Positions 6,739 through 11,700 of a stretch of 11,700 bases of DNA are shown here, piece after piece. The translations under genes and the position numbers were made by a program. The first letter of the stretch is position 1. Every line of letters begins with the position of its first letter. This stretch comes from Cyclostephanos tholiformis (lineage: Eukaryota; Bacillariophyta; Thalassiosirophyceae; Thalassiosirales; Thalassiosiraceae), in assembly GCA_036939975.1 (NCBI GenBank), contig JALLPB010001108.1, positions 1 through 11,700 on the forward strand, read 5' to 3'. The notes under the pieces are model-generated. The model saw only the letters and a program-made list of their open reading frames with translations, was not told where the DNA came from and made no database searches.

Positions 6739-8875
6739 ATGGACGATATCCTCGTACATCACTCCACGGACGTGACACCGTCGGTGGCAACTTCGACGGT
6801 GGCGCCCCATCAACAGCAGCGCGCTCGTCGCAAGTCCGCCATGTCCCCCGCCGCCTTCGTCGCCATCGCGGTCAGGGAGGACCTGATGCTCGTCCCCGAG
6901 GCTGACGATCGCAACGGTAACAGCAACGTGGACGGGCGATCATTAGTCCTTCCTCCTGCTGATGCCAACACTGGCGAGCTGCCATCGACCACTGTCGCTA
7001 ACGTTGCACAGAGTCTCGATGGCTCCCCCCCCTCTCCCACTTCCACCCCCCCCACCTCCTCCTGCTCTTCCTCTGCAGTCGTTGTGCAGAAGGATCTAAA
7101 TAAGGGACACCATCACCCAACTTGTGGTGGCGGCGGAAGCGATGCCGGTAGCGGCTACGGCAGCAGCTCCAGTGGCGAAAAGCTCAACGACAACAACAAG
7201 AACGGTCGCAATTCCAAGAAGAAGACGGCCCTGTCGACCCACGCGGTCGAGTACCTCAAGAACTGGATGATGAGCCCGGAGCACGTCGACCATCCTTACC
7301 CCACCGAGGATGAGAAGTTGCGCATCATGAGCGAGACCGGCATAGTCCTCAAGCAGCTAACGAATTGGTTCGTCAACAATCGCAAGAGGTATTGGAAGCC
7401 AAAAGTTGAGGAATTGAGGCGTCGGCAGGGCGGCGACACGGGCTCGTCGCTTGAGATAACGGAGGTCGCTGCGGACCAGGGCGGCGGCGGGGTCACTGCG
7501 ACGACTATAACTAAGTCGATGACGACAGGAAAGACAAACGCAGATGACAAGGATGAGGGAGGAAAGGGAGGAGGATTAGGGGAAGAATCCTCCCAGTCTC
7601 GACGAGAGGAGGACAATAGGAAGCCTCCGCCTTTCTCTCATTCCTCCGGTTGCAGCGGCAAAAGGCGCAACAAGCGCCACGCGCCGGCGGCGAGTGACGA
7701 CGATGAGACCACATTCGCAACGACGAGCAGCATTGACACGAGCACCCGCCGAGCCAAGAAGGCCAGGGGAGAGGTCGCCAAATACCCTGTTATCGTCGAC
7801 CCCATCATGCAGAAGACGACGGCGCTGGCCCTAACATCCACGGGCGTCGCCACAGACGTGAGCCACGAGTCCGTCAAGGCGCAATCCCGGAAGTTGATAA
7901 GGGTGAATGCGAATGGTAGCTGCACAAGCGTCGTTTCTGATGAAAGCGCTGAGGAGGGTGGGGGAGCGAGAGGTGGGGGTTCAGGGACAGGGGCGAGCGG
8001 CACCGAGGAGGAGAGCGGAGACGACATAGACCAGATCAGGAATGTCGCGGTCTCGAATCCATTGTTGGTGGAAACAGCCCGTGCCATTGCCACCGCTCCC
8101 GATTCGAGGGTCTTCCCTCCTTCCTTGAATGTTATTGGTTCAAATTCTGGTGCAATCCGAGCGAATCATCAGCAGGTGATGATGATGATCGATATGGAAT
8201 ATTCCATCAATCCTCTGGACATGGACGACAGCAATGACGATTTAATACAGAACAATATGGCCGTGGATCGTACGATATGTTGCAGCAGCGTCTTGCCCCA
8301 CAGCTGCTCCGATTCAAAGGTATGATTTTATTTTCAATTGGCACTCAATGACATGCTATCCGAGACTTGCTGTTTTCCTCATCTCTTCTATGTTTTGCGC
8401 GCAACTGCAGAACCGCTATGCCCAGCCATGCGCCCTTTGCTCAGCCTGTCGTGATTGGAACCTCGGCGAATTCTGCCCGTGGGATCTCACGGGAATCATC
8501 GGCGACATATCCACAGACAATGTGCTCCAAGCGACCCCTCAGGACCCCTCAACTACGTCGTTCTCGACTTCCGAAGACTACGGCAAGGGAATGTCCCTGA
8601 CTTCTATTGTGACGTCGTCATCCAGGGGCGGCTCCACCCATTCCGAGGACGGCAGCAGCGCCCACTATGAGACGAGTAGCACTGAGGAGGGCGGTATCAC
8701 CGTCGTCACAAAGAATTCGACGGTTGCCGAGGAGGCGATGGGCGCCGCCGCTGAGTGCATTGAGCCGACGATGATGGCTTTATACTCCAATTCTTCAGTC
8801 CCCCAAGAGATATCGCATTCGACATCGGCAGCAGACTTCATGTCGTCCATGGCAGACATCGAGAGTTGGGACTGA
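6739..8875 (+). CDS. TALE-class homeodomain transcription factor, two exons (6739-8319, 8411-8875)
   Basis: Joining the exons in phase 0 gives about 681 residues. The homeodomain spans about residues 159-222: a first helix with STHAVEYLKNWMM, the TALE three-residue insertion PYP at 186-188 (7294-7302), and recognition helix WFVNNRKRYWKP at 210-221. W48, F49, N51 and R53 are all present, with Val at position 50. TALE proteins bind TGACA-type sites and often dimerise. The N-terminal 150 residues are Ser/Pro/Gly-rich, so probably disordered. Basic clusters (GKRRNKRH, TRRAKKARGE) after the homeodomain are likely nuclear localisation signals. Exon 2 begins with a Cys motif, C-x2-C-x2-C-x8-C followed by PWDLTGIIGD (8426-8503), then an acidic Ser/Thr-rich tail. 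The start at 6739 (MDDILVHH) is preferred because it lies after the G16 tract. An in-frame ATG at 6433 would add 102 poorly conserved-looking residues. The homeodomain call is certain; target genes are unknown. Confidence 0.9.
7213..7404 (+). other. TALE homeodomain
   Basis: The encoded segment runs from KKKTALSTHAVEYL to WFVNNRKRYWKPKVEE. The three extra residues between helices 1 and 2 (proline-tyrosine-proline) define the TALE superclass, and the third helix is most like the WFINQRKRHWKP of plant KNOX proteins. DNA contact residues Asn51, Arg53 and Arg55 are kept, so DNA binding should be intact. Confidence 0.93.
8320..8410 (+). other. Spliceosomal intron, 91 bp
   Basis: The donor is AAG|GTATGA at 8319/8320 and the acceptor is AACTGCAG|AAC at 8410/8411, preceded by a pyrimidine-rich stretch (8369-8395). 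The upstream frame would stop immediately inside the intron (GTA TGA), while the downstream exon is open for 154 codons in the phase-0 continuation with conserved-looking cysteines. An unspliced transcript would make a protein ending right after residue 527 plus one valine, without the Cys-rich C-terminus. Confidence 0.8.
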
Positions 8876-9411
8876 GAAGAGGAGAGCGGCGTGGAAGATT
8901 CGTAAACAAAACCTTGAAAAATAATCGACGAGACAACCTTGCACATCAGTCGAGGATGCTCGAGAGAAATAGTATCACGAGTTTGAAAGGAAGCAGGAGA
9001 GATAAAGGTTGGTGCAAGAAGTATTATTTGCAGGGAGGGGAATTGCATATGTGATAAAGACAACAGAATTTATCCGGCTGGAAGTACATGCATCCCAAAA
9101 TGAATTCATATATATATGGAGACTTCAAAACGAGAACCACGAAAGAGAGATGATGTTTTGTGATGTTGTGCAATACTGGTAGCTGTACATTAGCTTTGGA
9201 TATTTTTCCAGAACATTCTAAAAAATAACAGCGGAAATTGGTTCTATTTTTAGTCATCACCTTAAAATATATAGAGGTCATTTGTCGCACTGTGGTATCC
9301 AGAAGATACCCTCAACGCTGCAGCTGACTCAACACCTATTAGCTCCCAACCCCTTATCCATCGTCATTTTTTTTACCGCTCTCGGCCTCTTTCCCTCCTC
9401 TCTCCATCACG
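8876..9411 (+). other. 3' untranslated and intergenic sequence
   Basis: After the TGA at 8873-8875, all frames are short. The sequence becomes AT-rich with a TATATATATGG stretch near 9110-9120. A pyrimidine-rich tract with T8 (about 9366-9408) precedes the next ATG at 9412, which looks like a leader of the downstream transcription unit. No RNA gene or terminator was recognised. Confidence 0.45.
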
Positions 9412-9666
9412 ATGGTATGGCATACGAAATGCCACTGCTCCATTGATGGAGAATGGTGTGGAAAGTTTGTACACAGTAAACTCTGTTATCGCAGGGAATG
9501 TCTTCCTGTGGGGTATAAGAATCCTTTCCTACCGAAAAATGAAAAAAATGAAAAGGCGCAACAAAGCTCTCAAAGCTGCTCATGCTGCGTCAAAGCATAC
9601 AATCAATGCTTTGACCCCGAAGTTGATTCACAAGTCTGTTGCGTGTTAAGCTCGTCAATTAGATGA
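9412..9666 (+). CDS. Uncharacterised small reading frame (frame uncertain)
   Basis: An ATG after a pyrimidine-rich leader opens an 84-residue frame ending TGA/TAG-proximal at 9666. The product is Cys/Ser-rich (SCSCCVKAYNQCF) with no domain I recognise. A second overlapping frame from 9443 (68 residues) looks at least as natural: it is basic and helix-prone (MKKMKRRNKALKAAHAASKH) and ends at 9649. Only one of these can be real, or both are pieces of exons: ATG|GTATGG at 9412-9417 also looks like a splice donor directly after a start codon. The stop of the first frame overlaps the ATG of the next frame at 9663. Function unknown. Confidence 0.25.
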   Translation: MVWHTKCHCSIDGEWCGKFVHSKLCYRRECLPVGYKNPFLPKNEKNEKAQQSSQSCSCCVKAYNQCFDPEVDSQVCCVLSSSIR

Positions 9667-10336
9667 CGAGAGTGTCTATGAGAAGTGAAACGGGACCAGC
9701 TAATATCTTTTGTCTGATTAATGTCCAGGGAAAAGACTACTATCTCAATCCAAACATTGACGAGAAGAGAATTATTGCACCCAAAGGCGAGTTAGTTTTC
9801 AATGCTGGGAGGGATAAACTACTTGGCCGTGAGGTCGAGAAGGCACTTAAGGCCTATATTCTGAGCAAGTATCACCTTCGTGAGGATCCCCACAAAATAA
9901 AGCTACTGCAGACAAATGCGGGCTCCGGATCTTTGCATAGTGCTGGTCCCTACAAGGTTGGGATGCGGTTTATCGTATGTAATCGAAAAGGCCAGCTAAT
10001 TTTAGGGGATTCTCTTCCAACAGTGACCTTTCTCTTCACCAATTTGAGACGATGGAGAAACTCCCGAAGGAGTACCATGAACACCTACCTATTTCTTTCG
10101 ACTCTAGTGACGACAAAAGTGATGTTGCGCTGGGGGAGGAAGCAAAGGATCTATCTGATGTCGAGGATGTTAATTCTGATGACGATGAAGACAGTGATGA
10201 TGACGTCGAGAAAGAACAAGGCGCCCTAAGAAGGTTCTTCATCGGGGCTACTGCCCGCGAAGCCCAACTGATACGCAAACAAAGCAATGTGAGGAGGTTC
10301 TTCACAGCGGCTACTGCCCCCGCTGCTGACAGATAG
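9663..10336 (+). pseudogene. Unrecognised protein with acidic tail and 21-residue repeat, frameshifted near 10021
   Basis: Frame 1 (from 9663) encodes a soluble mixed alpha/beta-like stretch (GKDYYLNPNIDEKRII, GRDKLLGREVEKALKAYILS) up to about LGDSLP. From about 10022 the sensible sequence continues in another frame, as DLSLHQFETMEKLPKEYHEH. An acidic tract follows (DSSDDKSD to DSDDDVEKE, 10115-10215), and then two imperfect 21-residue repeats, RRFFIGATAREA and RRFFTAATAPAA, ending at a TAG (10334-10336). Frame 1 beyond 10030 is Arg/Met/Thr-rich shadow sequence. The break is most simply a one-base deletion in CCAACAG, either a mutation or an assembly error. I do not recognise the family. It is adjacent to, and ends inside, the cyclin fragment. 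Confidence 0.4.
10233..10323 (+). repeat. Imperfect 63-bp direct repeat in coding sequence
   Basis: GGTTCTTC begins at 10233 and again at 10296, followed each time by a GCTACTGCCC block, giving a period of 63 bases (21 codons). The second unit is truncated. Both are translated in the same frame as arginine-phenylalanine-rich segments RRFF(I/T)(G/A)ATA. Confidence 0.65.
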
Positions 10337-10539
10337 ATTCGAGGTGCCGCAAACTCATGGGTGACTGGTGCTTCACCGTCGTTGATGCCTTAAGCAAGGA
10401 GATGGTTGGCATGGCAATGTCGATTCTTGACCGTTATCTCAGCTCGGGCAAGGGCAAGTCGAGTTATGCCTTGACATGCACGCAAGCTTTCTAGAGGTTG
10501 GCAATCACATCCCTCTTCATGGCAATCAAAATTCATGGT
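10328..10539 (+). pseudogene. Truncated cyclin-box fragment
   Basis: In the frame starting just after 10328 the translation reads DSRCRKLMGDWCFTVVDALS, KEMVGMAMSILDRYLSSGKG, KSSYALTCTQAF, an in-frame TAG at 10492-10494, then RLAITSLFMAIKIH. The order R-x-x-M-x-x-W-C-x-x-V-V-D, then M-x-x-LDRYLS, then L-A-x-x-x-L-x-x-A-x-K-I-H matches helices 1-3 of the cyclin N-terminal box, in the style of the diatom-expanded cyclins. Nothing of the rest of the box follows, and no start codon lies in frame before it, so about 70 residues of a normally 300-or-more-residue protein remain. A functional exon of a longer spliced gene is less likely because of the internal stop. A gene relic or assembly fragment is most likely. 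Confidence 0.7.
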
Positions 10540-10774
10540 TAGCAGTGAATCCGTGCTAATTATGATAGCTTAATACTTACTAGAGCTTAAGCTTGGTAGC
10601 AAGTTCAATTAACAAGAGTTAATGAATCTATAAGTACCATACCACACTCAATCCATGTCGTTCCATGGTTTTCACTTTCAATCACCATCTATCAGCACAT
10701 GAGTCTCAATGAAGTAACTATATGGCGTCGCTGGTATTCATGTCGGAATAGCCGACTCGCAGTCGTGAGAAGTG
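10540..10774. other. Intergenic gap between cyclin fragment and SDR gene
   Basis: The sequence is AT-rich with stops in all frames. It separates two convergent units (plus-strand cyclin relic and minus-strand SDR) and therefore probably holds the 3' ends of both. I see no further feature. Confidence 0.4.
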
Positions 10775-11644
10775 TCAGAGCTTCCGCATTGGATCTGTCA
10801 TAGGATTGGCATACTGCCGAATGCCATGACCACCGTCAACGTCAAGGATGACACCGGTGCAATATGGTGCCGTCAGGAGGTAGTAGATTGCCTCTCCCAT
10901 ATGCTCTGGTTGGCCGACCATCAGTAGCGGAAGGGACGCCGCAGTATTTTCGAGCATACGTGCCTTTTGTTCCCCTTCCATATGGTCGAATCGTTCGGTA
11001 TCGCAAAAACCAGGGCTCAGGCAGTTCACTCGAATCTTTGGTCCCCATTCCAGGGCCAGGGATCTAGTTAGACCTTCCAAGGCTCCATTCGCCATTGCCA
11101 GGGAGGCACAGTTGATACCAGGCCGTCGATTTAGTATCCCAGCGACAAAGACGACACTACCCGTGCTGGCCTTGTCAAGCTTGGCTCCCAGATACCTGGC
11201 GCAGTGATAGGCTGTCCACACCTTTGATTCCATCATGGATCGCGCGGCACTGGTCGTTAATTGCAGAACTGGTCCATGGGGTGCCCTCCCGGCTGCGCTC
11301 ACCACGAGTCCGTTCCAAGATATGCCATTCCCATCCGGTTCGGATTGTTCATCCAAAGATTCCGCCAACTCTTGAACGGCAGTTTCATCCGATGCATCGC
11401 ATGCCCATGTCAACACGATCGCGTCGGGGACCTTTTCCAACAGATGAGACTTAGCAGCGGCCAGCCTGGACTCAGACCGCCCAACCAGCAAGACTTTCCC
11501 GCCCCGTTGGACGGTTGCCAACGCCGCGGCCTTTCCCATACCCGAACTCCCTCCCACGACAATGACATTCAATTCGCTGTTATTTTTGCTGAAACCTCCA
11601 GTCGCCGTCGTCGTGGCAGCCGCGGTTATCCACAAAGATTTCAA
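10775..11644 (-). CDS. Short-chain dehydrogenase/reductase with non-canonical active site, 5' end incomplete
   Basis: The open frame gives up to 289 residues with a clear classical SDR fold. The first strand and glycine motif are NVIVVGGSSGMG (residues 26-37), R56 follows the second strand as in NADP(H)-preferring SDRs, Asp83 is in CDAS, VVSAAG at 114-119 replaces the N-N-A-G motif, and GLTRSLALEWGPKIRVNCLS plus PG (residues 191-212) and DVDGGHG (near 270) close the fold. The catalytic set is altered: VVFVAG (164-169) has no Ser, and Y-x-x-x-K is Leu182-Ala-Met-Ala-Asn186. Similar AVNGALE-type divergent SDRs exist in bacteria. The listed first codon is TTG, preceded directly by in-frame TAA TAG at about 11651-11656; the first in-frame Met is Met36, inside the glycine motif. 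An upstream exon or another start is therefore required. Substrate unknown. Confidence 0.82.
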   Translation of the reverse strand: MKSLWITAAATTTATGGFSKNNSELNVIVVGGSSGMGKAAALATVQRGGKVLLVGRSESRLAAAKSHLLEKVPDAIVLTWACDASDETAVQELAESLDEQSEPDGNGISWNGLVVSAAGRAPHGPVLQLTTSAARSMMESKVWTAYHCARYLGAKLDKASTGSVVFVAGILNRRPGINCASLAMANGALEGLTRSLALEWGPKIRVNCLSPGFCDTERFDHMEGEQKARMLENTAASLPLLMVGQPEHMGEAIYYLLTAPYCTGVILDVDGGHGIRQYANPMTDPMRKL

Positions 11645-11700
11645 CGATTCCTATTATCTGCCACTCTATTTCTGGCCGTCGTTTCATTTGTTATTTTTTT

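Noticed and set aside
6023..6775. 250-codon plus-strand frame overlapping the leader and N-terminal part of the homeodomain gene
   Set aside because: It has no recognisable domain, is Ser/Pro/Arg-rich in a C-rich DNA context, ends shortly after the preferred homeodomain start, and passes through the G16 tract. It is best explained as an open leader frame.
7096..8093. Several minus-strand frames opposite the homeodomain gene
   Set aside because: They are antisense shadows of Gly/Ser/Asp-rich coding sequence with no domain of their own.
9975..10023. 49-bp intron candidate GTATGT...TTCCAACAG
   Set aside because: Splicing leaves the phase-0 upstream frame reading TGA at 10024, so it does not restore the downstream acidic frame. 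It is kept only as an alternative in the findings.
1..11700. tRNA or rRNA genes
   Set aside because: No cloverleaf-type A/B box pair or rRNA-like conserved block was seen on either strand by reading. A tRNAscan run would settle this.

Overview
The window looks like nuclear DNA of a diatom (a stramenopile alga). Four things suggest this: a degenerate Ty1/copia retroelement whose integrase and reverse transcriptase resemble the CoDi elements of diatoms; a TALE homeodomain protein gene with one short GT-AG intron (91 bp); a cyclin-box fragment that resembles the expanded diatom cyclins; and compact genes separated by a few hundred bases. All family assignments come from reading motifs and were not searched. 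Genus cannot be told from this sequence.

Layout. (1) 1-4854, minus strand: an old Ty1/copia element in the order LTR-like end, gag, protease, integrase, reverse transcriptase/RNase H, running off the left edge. It is broken by frameshifts and stops. It has also lost both reverse transcriptase catalytic aspartates and the integrase catalytic glutamate. Two structures sit inside it: a 143-bp tandem duplication with internal inverted repeats at the gag/protease junction (3371-3656), and a piece of a second gag gene in the integrase/reverse transcriptase linker (about 940-1290, possibly with LTR sequence up to 1569). (2) 4855-6738: about 1.9 kb without a convincing gene. It is probably the upstream and 5' leader region of the next gene, with a cluster of TGTCA motifs at 5901-5978. 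(3) 6739-8875, plus strand: a two-exon gene for a TALE homeodomain transcription factor of about 681 residues. It has a long low-complexity N-terminus, a central homeodomain, basic clusters, and a cysteine-rich motif encoded at the start of exon 2. (4) 9412-10336, plus strand: unrecognised reading frames ending in an acidic low-complexity stretch and a 21-residue imperfect repeat, joined by an apparent frameshift. (5) 10328-10539, plus strand: a truncated cyclin box with an in-frame stop. (6) 10775-11644, minus strand: a short-chain dehydrogenase/reductase with an intact cofactor motif but without the usual Ser-Tyr-Lys catalytic residues, and without an ATG start in the window.

The genes do not form an evident pathway. 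The homeodomain gene and the SDR gene look like functional host genes. The left third is transposon wreckage. The 9.4-10.5 kb stretch looks like a decayed or misassembled gene zone. The least ordinary signals are the homeodomain protein's Cys-rich C-terminal motif with possible self-binding sites in its promoter, the catalytically atypical SDR, and the 143-bp duplicated repeat.
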